Shown here: positions 1 to 9,167 of the stretch, in pieces
Layout: each line of letters begins with the position of its first letter
Position numbering within the stretch: position 1 is the first letter of the stretch
NCBI GenBank assembly: GCA_050299695.1
Contig: JBNKWI010000007.1
Coordinates: 1-64,000, forward strand
Source of the DNA: Ovoidimarina sp050299695
Lineage (GTDB): Bacteria > Pseudomonadota > Alphaproteobacteria > Rhodobacterales > Rhodobacteraceae
Length of the DNA: 64,000 nt
Reading direction: 5' to 3'
Made by a program: the position numbers and the translations under genes
Notes under the pieces: model-generated
Told to the model about the DNA's origin: nothing
What the model saw: the letters and a program-made list of their open reading frames with translations, nothing else
The model's database searches: none

Positions 1-543
1 ACCAAGGAGCGCACCCGGCTGCGCAACCGCGGTCATGTTCAGACCAACGCGGTTCTCAAACGTCAGACCAGGACCCGCCTGGTTCTGGTCGAGCGGCAGA
101 TCGTCGAGCTGAACGACGAGATTGCGAAGCGCATCGCCGATGACCGCTCAACCGCGCGCAAGTGCGACATCCTGTGTTCGATCCCGGGCCTCGGCCCGGT
201 CGTCGCGGCGGCGATCCTCGCCTTCCTGCCCGAAATCGGCACGCTGGCGCGAAAACAGGCGGGAAGCCCGGCCGGGCTGGTTCCTCACAGCCGGGAATCC
301 GGCCAGTGGAAGGGCAAGTCCTTCATCAGCGGCGGGAGAAAACCCCTGCGCGATGCGCTCTACATGCCGGCGCTCGTCGCCATGCGCTTCAATCCGGACC
401 TGAAGGCCAAATACACCGCGCTTCGCGAAGCCGGAAAACCTGCAAAGGTCGCCCTCGTGGTACTCATGCGCAAGCTGATCGAAACCGGAAATGCGCTCGT
501 CAAGGCCGATCGCTTCTGGGTCGAAAATCGCTCTTGCGCATGA
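1..543 (+). CDS. IS110-family transposase, C-terminal part (5' end outside window)
   Basis: The frame is open from base 1 to a TGA at 541-543 and encodes about 180 residues. A PGLGPVVAAAILAFLPEIG stretch is followed by LVPHSR, GQWKGK and ISGGRKPLRDALYMPA. This is the typical C-terminal Transposase_20 domain of IS110-family DEDD transposases, which move circular intermediates. The Ser in ISGGRKPLR sits where the family has its nucleophilic serine. The N-terminal RuvC-like DEDD domain lies outside the window, so intactness cannot be judged. No second IS gene is present. The remainder of the element's right end should lie in the following 200 bases. Confidence 0.88.
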   Translation, partial: TKERTRLRNRGHVQTNAVLKRQTRTRLVLVERQIVELNDEIAKRIADDRSTARKCDILCSIPGLGPVVAAAILAFLPEIGTLARKQAGSPAGLVPHSRESGQWKGKSFISGGRKPLRDALYMPALVAMRFNPDLKAKYTALREAGKPAKVALVVLMRKLIETGNALVKADRFWVENRSCA

Positions 544-754
544 CGGATACTCAGAAGGCGCTGTCGCGGCAATTGAATCGCATGGATCGGTCAAGGTCGC
601 CCTTGGCGTTCGAAGCAATTGTGCGACCATGCACATATCAGGGTCGGTCCTGATGGCGACTACGTCCTTTCCGACGTCCTCGCTATGGGCGCGGGGTCAG
701 CGCGCGCCGGACGCCTAGCAACGGCAAGAGGATGGCGGTCGTAATGCCCTCTGA
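544..754. other. Non-coding stretch after the transposase (IS right end plus spacer)
   Basis: These 211 bases separate the transposase stop from the nuclease stop (opposite strand). An overlapping short frame at 491-718 has no recognisable family signature. The stretch should contain the right terminus of the IS110-type element, but I cannot place the boundary without a second copy. In IS1111-type members this side carries the non-coding bridge RNA; this is an untested possibility here. Confidence 0.35.
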
Positions 755-3700
755 TCAGGCGAAGTCGAAACTGTCTTCTGCGACACGCGCGAACCCCACC
801 GCACCCAGTGTCACTTCCAGGCTGCCGGTCGTGCCGATATCTACCTGGTCGAATTCCACGTTCCCCGCAGGGTCGTAGCCCAGTTTTCCATCCACGATGT
901 CGAGAAGAACGGTTTCGAGAAAGGCGCCGTCGTCGAAGAGGTTGAGACGGATCTGGCCGCTCCCGCGAACGGTCCTGAACTCGAAGGCGACATCGCGCGC
1001 ATCGCCGAGCCCCGAGACCGGGTCGAGTGCGAAGGTGAGCGTCTCCCGGTCGTCGAGGGCCCTCGCCTCGTTGCGAAATGGACGGTCGCCGAACACGGAG
1101 TCAACGCCGAGGCCATGGCCGACGGTGGTAACGAACTCCGGACTGAGACGGATGCCGTCATCCGCCTCGATCCGAAGCCCGGCCAACTCGAATTCGATGC
1201 CGCGCTGAAGGAAGCGCAGAGTTTCAGTCGCGATCTCCTCACCGTCGAGCGAATAGGTTGCCAAATCCCCGAACCGCCGGTCTTCGAACTCGATCCGGGC
1301 AAAGGAGGTGGCGGGCGCGAGGTCGAGCCCTATGATCACCGGGTCGTGGTCGGAGGAGGCGAAGGCATCGGGCGCATAGATGTCGGGGTTCGCCGGTTTG
1401 AACTCGAGATTGTAGTCGATGAGCGATCCCGGCTCGTCGGAGTTGATGTGCCAGACCGCGGCGCCGGCGACCTGCAAGGCCAGGCCTGCCGAGCCGAGCG
1501 CGTAGTCGAGCGAACCGAAGGCCTGCACCTGGCCTGCGGCGCCCAGATCGGCCGGGAAGCCGTAGGAATAGTCCTGCGCAAGGTCGGTGAGGTCATCCCC
1601 GGTTCCGAGCACGCCGTCCGCGCCCGCAAGAAGGGTCTGGACCGGATCTTCCATCTTGTAGGAATTGAGGTCGCCGATAACGAGGAAATCACTGTCGCCC
1701 GAGCCCGTCGGGTCACTGGCAAGCCAATCCGACAGCGCCTCGGCTGCCAGCGTTCGAGTGGTATTGGCGTTGCCGGCTCCGTCGCCCTGGTCCTCGTCGC
1801 CCGGCGTACCCTCCACTGGCGAGCCCTTAGACTTGAAGTGGTTGACCACGGCGGTGAAGGTCTCGCCGGAGGCGATCTCCTCGAAGGTCTGGGCGAGGGT
1901 CGGGCGCATGTTGTCGCTATCGAAGCGGGGGTCGACCGAGTTGTCGAGGATCGCCGCGCTGCCACGGAGCACCACCGTACCCGGCTTGTAGATGAAGCCG
2001 ACCGCAATCGCGTCCGAGCCGAGCTGCGGCACGCCGGGATCGACATAGGCATAGGTGCCCGCCCCCATCTCGGCGTTGAGCGCATCGACCAGCGTGGCGA
2101 TGGCCGAATTCGGGCCGTAACCGTCGTTTTCGACCTCGATCAGCCCGACCACGTCGGCGTCGATCGCCGAGATCGCATCGACGAGTTTTTCCTGCTGGCG
2201 CTGGAATTCCTCGAACGTGTCGGCACCGCGCGCGGTTGGGAAGCCGCCGCCGAGCCCGTCGCCGTTGAAGTAGTTGAGCACGTTGTAGGAGGCGACCTTC
2301 AGGCTGCCGCCGACATCGGGCGGTGTTTCCTGACGGGGCGAGCTATCGGTGAAGTCGGGAAGCTCGGTCGGATTGATCCGGTAATTCTCGTCGCCGCTGC
2401 CGCCCGAACTCCGCGAGTAGCGCACCACCCCGGTGATCCCCGTCACCGTGTCTCCCGAGGAGAGACCGTCCATCGTGCCGTAGGACCCGTCCGGATAAGG
2501 CAGGGTGAACGGGTTCTGCGTGGCGAGGCCATCGTTGAGCGTGATCGTGTTCGCGACCGCGTTCTCGAGATACTCCTGGAAGCCTGCGGCATCGGGCGCA
2601 TTGGTCTGGGTGAACGTGGCGAGCCTTCCGTCGGCATAGAGCCCGATCTCGCCGAAGCGGCCATAGTCGAAGAGATCCGCGACGGTCATCGCCTGGGACA
2701 CGCTGACCAGCATCCCCTCGTAGGCTTCGAGGTCGGCGATCAGCTGCCCATCGGGGTTCTCCATCACGCCGGCAATCGGGAAGGTGATCTCGGCAGCCGT
2801 CGGCAGCGGCTCGGCCATCGCCTCGACGACGATATCCGTCACCGCGATCTGCGTTTCGCCGAAGAACTCGGTCGCGGTGCCGATCACCGTGACCCGGTCG
2901 CCCACATTCACGTCCTGAAGGAAGCCGCCCGACCCCTCGAAGGCGAAGATCCCCTCGGAGGTGCTGGCATCGCCATCGGCATCCGCATCCTCCTCCTGGA
3001 GGTAGAAGCCGCCGAGGTTCCGGCTGTCGTCGGCATCGCCGTTCTGGAAGTCGCCCACCACGATGGCGGTGACGGCGACAGTGGTGCCGAAGAAGGGGGT
3101 GGCGTCGCTGCGGCCGAACTGTTCGATCCAGGTGTCCGTGTTGCCCTGGATGTCGTGGATCAGGGTGATCTGGAATTCGTCATTCAGAATGCGGCCCTGG
3201 GCGGCGCCCGCCGCGACACTGCCGCCGACAGGGTTGTCGAGAGTGACGGTGAAGTCTTCATCCATTTCTTCGGTCAGGTCCCCCGAGACGCCGAGCGTCA
3301 GCACCTTGTCGGTCTCGCCCGCCGCGAAGGCGACCGTGCCGGAAGGCAGCATGCCGCCGAAATCCGCTGCATCCGCCGCGCTGGAGACCGCGAAATCGAC
3401 CGAGGCCGCGCCGGAGGTGTCGCCGGTCCGGGTCAGGGTGAAGGTGAAGGGCGTCATGCCTGCATCACCCTCGAACTTCTCGGCATCGAGCGCGGCGATG
3501 GAGAAGATCGACCCTGCGACTGGCGCCTCGGTGCCGGTGACCCGGATGTCATCGAAGAGCATCGCCTCGAACGGGAAATCGGCCGTCATCGTGAGCGTCA
3601 GCGTCGCGCCGGAGCCGTCTAGCGCGGTCTGGAACGTGTCGAGCGTACCGGTGTCGGCGGTCGCCTTGTCGAGAAATGTATCCCCGGCCGCGCTGCTATC

Positions 3701-4813
3701 CTCGGCGAGGAGCTTCGTCACTGTGTTGTCGCCGGTGACCTCGAGCACGCCCACATCCGCCGTTACCGTGCCCAGATCCATTGCGCGATAGGCGAAGCTG
3801 CCGGTTTCGGTCGTGGACCCGAGCAGAAACGCGGTCTGCGCCGGGCCGCCGTCGATCGCATAGGTGAAGCTCACCGTCTGCCCGTCGAACCCGCCGAAGC
3901 TGGTACCGTCCGAGATCCCGCCCATGGCGATCGACAGGATCAGCTCGTCATAGCCGAGGATGTCGAAGGTCCAGCTCGCGATCTGCCCGGTGCCGAATTC
4001 GTCGGAATCGGACAGGGCGAAAAAGTCGTTGTCGAGATCGGCGTTCTGGCCATACACGCCCTCGGTATCGCCCGCGGCGATGCCGCCGCCGCTGACATCG
4101 GCCACGCTGTCGTCGGCCAGGCTGAAGGGAACGCCAGACGCCTGCGGCCAGGCGGAGATGGATCCCACGCCGAAGAAATCGCCCGCGCCGCCGTCGAGAT
4201 TGTCCGACGCCGGAGCGAAGCCCGCAATGAGGTTGACGGCCCCGCCGTCGAAGTCCTCCGCCGCGACCAGAACCGGCCCCGAGGGCCCGAGGTTCCCGGC
4301 GAACTGACCCGCCGGGAACGGCACCGCCGCGCTTGCGTTCGTGGTTTCGTTGTCGAGCGCGTTCGTGCCGGAGAACGACCATTCGGAAATGGTGAACGTC
4401 GCGTTTGGCCCGGTCACGCCGCTGTTCCGGTAGGCCCATCCGTCCAGGTAGTCCCAGGGTTGACCAGTGCCGCTGAGGGCGATGTCGCCGAAGACGTCGA
4501 GGGCCACGCCGCTCTCGAAGAGCTCGACAGCATCGTCTCCGTTGATCGAGGCCGCGGACGAAACGTAATCCGGTGCGAAGCCGAAGAACGCGGTGAAACC
4601 CGTCGATTCGGTCGCCACGTAGATCACGTCGCCCGCACTTGCCAAGACCGCCGGGAAGGTGAACTCCACCCCGTCCGTGCCGCCGCCATTGTTGGCCGAG
4701 CCCAGTCCGTAGACCGAAAGATCCGCAATATCGGAGAGCACCGTCAGTTCGATGGCTTTCGGGATCCCGCCAGTCAGCGGCCCGTCGATGACACCTGTGA
4801 TGATGAGCGACAT
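755..4813 (-). CDS. Large ExeM/NucH-type extracellular endonuclease with lamin-tail-like and Calx-beta domains
   Basis: The protein has 1352 residues from ATG 4813, preceded by AGAGAGGA at good spacing; upstream in-frame starts lack a comparable site. The order is: lamin-tail-like N-terminus (about 1-140, with DVFGDI and WDYLDGWAYR); beta-rich region; Calx-beta domain (about 440-550); OB-fold-like ExeM segment (about 550-680); and an endonuclease/exonuclease/phosphatase domain (about 835-1150) with ASYNVLNYF, GLIEVENDG, VVNHFKSKG, VIGDLNSY and SSDHDPVI. These are the metal and phosphate-binding motifs of the DNase I fold. There is no Sec signal. The acidic, Cys-free chain ending in DSFDFA suggests type I secretion, but no secretion genes lie nearby. 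It probably degrades extracellular DNA for phosphate or biofilm turnover. Family is confident, secretion route inferred. Confidence 0.88.
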   Translation of the reverse strand: MSLIITGVIDGPLTGGIPKAIELTVLSDIADLSVYGLGSANNGGGTDGVEFTFPAVLASAGDVIYVATESTGFTAFFGFAPDYVSSAASINGDDAVELFESGVALDVFGDIALSGTGQPWDYLDGWAYRNSGVTGPNATFTISEWSFSGTNALDNETTNASAAVPFPAGQFAGNLGPSGPVLVAAEDFDGGAVNLIAGFAPASDNLDGGAGDFFGVGSISAWPQASGVPFSLADDSVADVSGGGIAAGDTEGVYGQNADLDNDFFALSDSDEFGTGQIASWTFDILGYDELILSIAMGGISDGTSFGGFDGQTVSFTYAIDGGPAQTAFLLGSTTETGSFAYRAMDLGTVTADVGVLEVTGDNTVTKLLAEDSSAAGDTFLDKATADTGTLDTFQTALDGSGATLTLTMTADFPFEAMLFDDIRVTGTEAPVAGSIFSIAALDAEKFEGDAGMTPFTFTLTRTGDTSGAASVDFAVSSAADAADFGGMLPSGTVAFAAGETDKVLTLGVSGDLTEEMDEDFTVTLDNPVGGSVAAGAAQGRILNDEFQITLIHDIQGNTDTWIEQFGRSDATPFFGTTVAVTAIVVGDFQNGDADDSRNLGGFYLQEEDADADGDASTSEGIFAFEGSGGFLQDVNVGDRVTVIGTATEFFGETQIAVTDIVVEAMAEPLPTAAEITFPIAGVMENPDGQLIADLEAYEGMLVSVSQAMTVADLFDYGRFGEIGLYADGRLATFTQTNAPDAAGFQEYLENAVANTITLNDGLATQNPFTLPYPDGSYGTMDGLSSGDTVTGITGVVRYSRSSGGSGDENYRINPTELPDFTDSSPRQETPPDVGGSLKVASYNVLNYFNGDGLGGGFPTARGADTFEEFQRQQEKLVDAISAIDADVVGLIEVENDGYGPNSAIATLVDALNAEMGAGTYAYVDPGVPQLGSDAIAVGFIYKPGTVVLRGSAAILDNSVDPRFDSDNMRPTLAQTFEEIASGETFTAVVNHFKSKGSPVEGTPGDEDQGDGAGNANTTRTLAAEALSDWLASDPTGSGDSDFLVIGDLNSYKMEDPVQTLLAGADGVLGTGDDLTDLAQDYSYGFPADLGAAGQVQAFGSLDYALGSAGLALQVAGAAVWHINSDEPGSLIDYNLEFKPANPDIYAPDAFASSDHDPVIIGLDLAPATSFARIEFEDRRFGDLATYSLDGEEIATETLRFLQRGIEFELAGLRIEADDGIRLSPEFVTTVGHGLGVDSVFGDRPFRNEARALDDRETLTFALDPVSGLGDARDVAFEFRTVRGSGQIRLNLFDDGAFLETVLLDIVDGKLGYDPAGNVEFDQVDIGTTGSLEVTLGAVGFARVAEDSFDFA

Positions 4814-5106
4814 GGCGATCCTCTCTGTTCGCTGTACGGAGACACTCTGTTGCCGTCTTGCGGGAGACGCAACAACCACAGCTTGTTCCGCGCAATCTCG
4901 GCGCGTGCGAAATGTCACGCTCGGCCCCCGTTCTCGAAAGCCAGATAGACCGCCGTCCTTGTCGACTTGGTGACAGCCGACCTGGCGCGGCCGTGACGAA
5001 ATGCCGTCCGACGAATATCCTTGCATGGCACAACGGGAGCGGCGACGAATTCGTGCCCACGATTGGGGCCCGAGATCTTCACCTTCGCTTGGCAGGAACC
5101 AGCAGA
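4814..5106. promoter_or_regulatory. Divergent promoter region between nuclease and aldolase genes
   Basis: The 293 bases separate two divergently transcribed genes and must carry both promoters. Only the ribosome-binding sites next to the two starts can be recognised (AGAGAGGA for the nuclease, AGGA before 5107). I found no clear operator. Confidence 0.4.
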
Positions 5107-6048
5107 ATGACGACGTCTATCACGGGGATCATCCCCGTCATGCTCACCCCCTTCACGGACGATGACGGGATCGACTGGCCGGGCTACGAAGCCCTGATCG
5201 AATGGTACCTGGCGCTAGGGGCCGAGGCGCTGTTCGCGGTCTGCCAGTCGTCGGAGATGCAGTTTCTCTCGCTGGAGGAGCGGGTGGAGCTCGCGCGTTT
5301 CACCGTGGAAAAGGTTGCGGGTCGGGTGCCGGTCGTCGCCTCGGGCCATGTTTCCGACGGGCTCGAAGCCCAGAAGGAGGAGCTTGCGGCCGTCGCGTCG
5401 ACGGGGGTCGACGGGCTGGTGTTCGTGACGAACCGGCTCGCCGCGCCGTCCCAGGGAACGGAGGCACTCCGCGTCCATCTCGACGCACTCCTGGCGGCCT
5501 TGCCTGGCGATCTGACGCTCGGGCTCTACGAATGCCCGGCTCCCTATCGCCGGCTGCTGACGGACGACGAGATTTCCTATTGCGCCGAGACAGGGCGGTT
5601 CGCGCTGCTCAAGGATGTCTCCTGCGACCTGGCGACGGTCAGGCGCCGGATCGAGCTGACCCGGGGCTCGCCGCTGACGATCAACAATGCCAATGCCGCC
5701 ATCGCCTTGCCTGCAGTGCAGGCAGGCGCGGCGGGGTTCTGCGGCGTGTTCAACAACATTCATCCCGATCTCTACCGCTGGATCGAGCATCACGGCGCCG
5801 ACCATCCGGAACTGGCCGAGGAACTGGCCGTGTTTCTGGTGCTGGCCGCTTGTACCGAACCGATGGGCTATCCGAAGCTTGCGAAGCTCTACCACAGACG
5901 GCTCGGGACCTTCGCGGGCATCCATTCACGCGCCGTGAACTACGATATCTGCGAGAAGTTCTGGGCGCTGGAAGCGATCCTGGATCGGATCGAAGAGGGC
6001 ACCGAGCGCTTCCGCGCGAAGATCGCGGCACTCGGTTCGGACGGCTGA
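5107..6048 (+). CDS. Dihydrodipicolinate synthase-family (DapA-like) aldolase/lyase
   Basis: This is a 313-residue TIM-barrel protein of the usual family length. ITGIIPVMLTPF near the N-terminus is the family signature. Lys169 in FALLKDVSCD is the predicted Schiff-base lysine and Tyr141 in LYECPAP matches the catalytic tyrosine. The usual GTTGE loop is replaced by CQSSEMQFLS (46-55), so it is not the lysine-pathway DapA but one of the N-acetylneuraminate lyase/keto-acid aldolase-like paralogues; its substrate is unknown. ATG 5107 was chosen because the homologous domain begins there and AGGA lies upstream. The next gene is convergent, so it seems to be transcribed alone. Confidence 0.85.
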   Translation: MTTSITGIIPVMLTPFTDDDGIDWPGYEALIEWYLALGAEALFAVCQSSEMQFLSLEERVELARFTVEKVAGRVPVVASGHVSDGLEAQKEELAAVASTGVDGLVFVTNRLAAPSQGTEALRVHLDALLAALPGDLTLGLYECPAPYRRLLTDDEISYCAETGRFALLKDVSCDLATVRRRIELTRGSPLTINNANAAIALPAVQAGAAGFCGVFNNIHPDLYRWIEHHGADHPELAEELAVFLVLAACTEPMGYPKLAKLYHRRLGTFAGIHSRAVNYDICEKFWALEAILDRIEEGTERFRAKIAALGSDG

Positions 6049-6143
6049 AGGTCCCAGTCTTCGACTCCGCGAGACCGGAGCCGAGGACACTTCGAGGTTT
6101 CGCCGCGTAGACCGGGCAGGCCTCGCGAGCCCCCCCGGGATCA

Positions 6144-9100
6144 CTACGCGGTCCTTCCCGTTGTCAGGCCGACTCTTTCGCGAAGCCCCTCCAGCACCCC
6201 GAAAAGTGCGGGGACGAAAAGAAGGGAGAGCAGCGTCGAGACGAGCAGGCCGCCGATCACCGCGATGGCCATGGGCGCGCGGAACTCGCCGCCCTCGCCT
6301 AGGCCGAGTGCGCTCGGGATCATGCCGGCGGTCATCGCAATGGTGGTCATGATGATCGGCCGCGCGCGCTTGTGACCGGCGTCGACGACCGCGTCGGCGC
6401 GGGACATGCCTGAGCGCATCGCCTGGAGCGAGAATTCCACCAGCATGATCGCGTTCTTGGTGACGATGCCCATCAGCATCAGGAAGCCGATCACCACCGG
6501 CAGGCTGATCGCCCGGTCGGTGAGGACGAGCGCTCCGATGGCGCCGCCGATGGAGAGCGGCAGCGACAGGAGGATCGAGACCGGGATCATGAAGCTCGAG
6601 AACAGGAGCACGAGGACGACGTAGACCATGAGGATCCCCGCGGCCATGGCGACGGCGAAGCTGGAGAACACGTCGCCCATGATCTCGGCGTCGCCCGAGC
6701 GCTGGATCGAGGTGCCCACGGGCATGTTCGCGGGCGTCGGCAACGCCTCGATCTGTTCGAGGGCGGGGCCGAGGACCGCGCCTTCGGCGAGGTCGGCCTC
6801 GAGCTTGGTGCGGTTGAGGCGGTCGTAGCGCTCGATGGTGGCCGGGCCGTTCGCGATCTCGACGCGCGCCAGGACGAAGAGCGGCACGGGCGTGCCAGCG
6901 GGGGTCGGCACGCGCAGGTTCTGCATGCGGAACAGGTCGTCGCGGCTCTGCTTTTCGGTCCGGACGAGCACCGGGACCTGACGCTCGCCATCGGAGAACT
7001 TGGCGAGGTTCTCGTCGCTGTCGCCGATGGTGGCGATCCGGACGGTATTGGCAATGGTGCTAGCGGTGACGCCGAGTTCGGCCGCGACATCGGGGTCGGG
7101 GATGATCCGGATCTCGGGGCGGGTGAGCGCCGAGGTGTCGGAGATGTTCCGCACCGAGGCGAGGCCGGCCATCTCGTCGGCGATGGACCGCGCCGCGGCG
7201 GAGGCCTGGTCCTGGCTGTCGCCGAGGATGAAGATCTCGATGTCGCGGGCGCCGTCGGCGAGGAAGTTCGCGCGGATGTCGGGCACTGCGCGTAGGCTGG
7301 GTGCCAGCCGCTCCTCGATTTCGAAGGACGAGATGTCGCGCTCTTCGCGCGGCCCGTACTGTGCGACGATCATTGCGTCGGTGACGTCGCCATTGCCACC
7401 CAGGACGAAAACCTGCTGCACCGCGGGATCAGTGGCGAGGGCTTCGGTCATGCGGTTCGTCGTGTCGCGGGTGTTGTCGAGCGTGCTGCCGGGCGGCAGT
7501 TCCACCGAGATGACCGAGCGGCCCTCATCCTCGCGCGGGATGAACTCGGTCGGCAGGAGCGAGGCGGACCAGATCGAGCCGGCGAAGACCAGGAGGCCGA
7601 GGGCGAGCGTCGCGAAGCGGTGGCGGACAGTCCAATGCAGCACGCGGAGGTATTGCCGCATCAGCCAGCCGTCCTTTTCCTCCTCATGGGCCGAGGCGTC
7701 GCGCAAGAAATAGGCGGCGAACATCGGCGTCACCAGCCGGGCGACGATCAGCGAAAAGAACACCGCGAAGGCGACGGTCAGGCCGAACTGCGCGAAATAC
7801 TGCCCGGCGATGCCGCCCATGAAGCTGACCGGGGCGAAGACCGCCATGATGGTCAGGCTGATCGCGACAACGGTGAGGCCGATCTCGTCGGCGGCCTCGA
7901 CGGCGGCGTCGTACGCGCGGCGGCCCATCTGGATATGGCGCTCGATGTTTTCGATCTCGACGATGGCGTCGTCGACCAGGATCCCGGTGACGAGGGTGAT
8001 GCCGAGGAGGCTGACGATGTTGAGCGAGAAGCCCAGCATCTCCATCGCCAGGAAGGTCGGGATGATCGAGAGGGGCAGTGCGGCAGCGGTGACGACGGTG
8101 GCGCGCCAGTTGCGGAGGAACAGGAACACCACCAAGACCGCCAGGATCGCGCCTTCGTAGAGCGTTTCCATCGCGCTTTCGAAATTGCCCTCGGTGTAGA
8201 CGGTGGTGTCGTCGATCAGCGAGATCTCGACGCTCGGATAGTCCTCGGTGATCTGCGCGAGACGCGCGCGGACGAGGGCGGAGACGGCGGTGTCGCTGGC
8301 GCCCGTGGCGCGGTAGATGCCGAAGGCGACGACGGGCTGGCCGTCGAGCGTGGCGAAGCTGGTGGCGTCCTTGGTGCCGTCGAACACAGCTCCGAGCTGG
8401 TCGAGCCGGACGCTGCGGCCGCCCGAGATCGCGAGCGGAGTGGCCGCCAGCGCCTCGAGCGATCCGGCGCTGGCGAGAGTGCGGATGGAGAATTCCTGCC
8501 CGCCGAGATCGCCGCCGCCGCCGCCGAGGTCGATATTGGTGGCGCGCAGTTGCTGCGAAACCTCGCTCGCGGTGATTCCGAGCGAGACAAGCCGGTCGGG
8601 GTCGAGCTCCACCAGGATTGCCCGGTCGGCGCCGCCGATGCGCGAGACGCGGCCGACGCCGGGCTCGCTCTGCAGGTCGCGGGCGACCACCTCGTCGACG
8701 AAATAGGACAGCTCCTCGAGCGAGCGCGTCGGGTCCGAGATCGCGTAGGTGACGATGGCGTCGCCGGTCACGTCGAGCTTCTTGACGATCGGCTCGGTGA
8801 TCCCGTCTGGGAGGTCGCCGCGGGTTTCGGCCACCGCGTCCTTCACGTCGTTCAGGGCCTCGGCCGAATCGGTTTCGAGCAGGAACTGCACGGTGACCTG
8901 GACGCTGCCATTGGTGGTGGTCGAGGAAACGTGGTCGACGCCCGAGAGCACGGCGACGGCGTCCTCCACCGGCTTTGTCACCTGGTTCACCAGCTCGGAG
9001 GGCGTGGCGCCGGATTGCGAGATGCTGACGGTGACGATGGGCAGGTCGATGTTCGGGAAACGGGTGACCGGCAGGGCGCGGAAGCTGAATAGTCCCGCGA

Positions 9101-9167
9101 GGCACAGGACCAGGAACAGAGCGATGGGTGGCACCGGATTGCGGATCGCCATGGTCGAGAAGTTCAT
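6144..9167 (-). CDS. RND-family (HAE1/AcrB-like) multidrug efflux permease
   Basis: The 1007-residue inner-membrane protein has the duplicated 12-TM RND architecture with two large periplasmic loops. Typical landmarks are the first helix (IRNPVPPIALFLVLCLAGLF), LPVTRFPNIDLPIVTV, VTGILVDDAIVEIEN (TM4 proton-relay aspartates) and VIGFLMLMGIVTKNAIMLVEF (TM10). It would export drugs, detergents or metabolites using the proton gradient, together with an adaptor and an outer-membrane channel. It starts with ATG 9167 overlapping the adaptor's TGA by ATGA, so translation is coupled. No outer-membrane TolC gene is adjacent. Substrate cannot be deduced. Confidence 0.93.
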   Translation of the reverse strand: MNFSTMAIRNPVPPIALFLVLCLAGLFSFRALPVTRFPNIDLPIVTVSISQSGATPSELVNQVTKPVEDAVAVLSGVDHVSSTTTNGSVQVTVQFLLETDSAEALNDVKDAVAETRGDLPDGITEPIVKKLDVTGDAIVTYAISDPTRSLEELSYFVDEVVARDLQSEPGVGRVSRIGGADRAILVELDPDRLVSLGITASEVSQQLRATNIDLGGGGGDLGGQEFSIRTLASAGSLEALAATPLAISGGRSVRLDQLGAVFDGTKDATSFATLDGQPVVAFGIYRATGASDTAVSALVRARLAQITEDYPSVEISLIDDTTVYTEGNFESAMETLYEGAILAVLVVFLFLRNWRATVVTAAALPLSIIPTFLAMEMLGFSLNIVSLLGITLVTGILVDDAIVEIENIERHIQMGRRAYDAAVEAADEIGLTVVAISLTIMAVFAPVSFMGGIAGQYFAQFGLTVAFAVFFSLIVARLVTPMFAAYFLRDASAHEEEKDGWLMRQYLRVLHWTVRHRFATLALGLLVFAGSIWSASLLPTEFIPREDEGRSVISVELPPGSTLDNTRDTTNRMTEALATDPAVQQVFVLGGNGDVTDAMIVAQYGPREERDISSFEIEERLAPSLRAVPDIRANFLADGARDIEIFILGDSQDQASAAARSIADEMAGLASVRNISDTSALTRPEIRIIPDPDVAAELGVTASTIANTVRIATIGDSDENLAKFSDGERQVPVLVRTEKQSRDDLFRMQNLRVPTPAGTPVPLFVLARVEIANGPATIERYDRLNRTKLEADLAEGAVLGPALEQIEALPTPANMPVGTSIQRSGDAEIMGDVFSSFAVAMAAGILMVYVVLVLLFSSFMIPVSILLSLPLSIGGAIGALVLTDRAISLPVVIGFLMLMGIVTKNAIMLVEFSLQAMRSGMSRADAVVDAGHKRARPIIMTTIAMTAGMIPSALGLGEGGEFRAPMAIAVIGGLLVSTLLSLLFVPALFGVLEGLRERVGLTTGRTA

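Noticed and set aside
1115..3622. 835-codon plus-strand frame antisense to the ExeM-type nuclease
   Set aside because: It has no domain and an odd Arg/Glu/Gly-rich composition; the minus strand encodes recognisable nuclease motifs.
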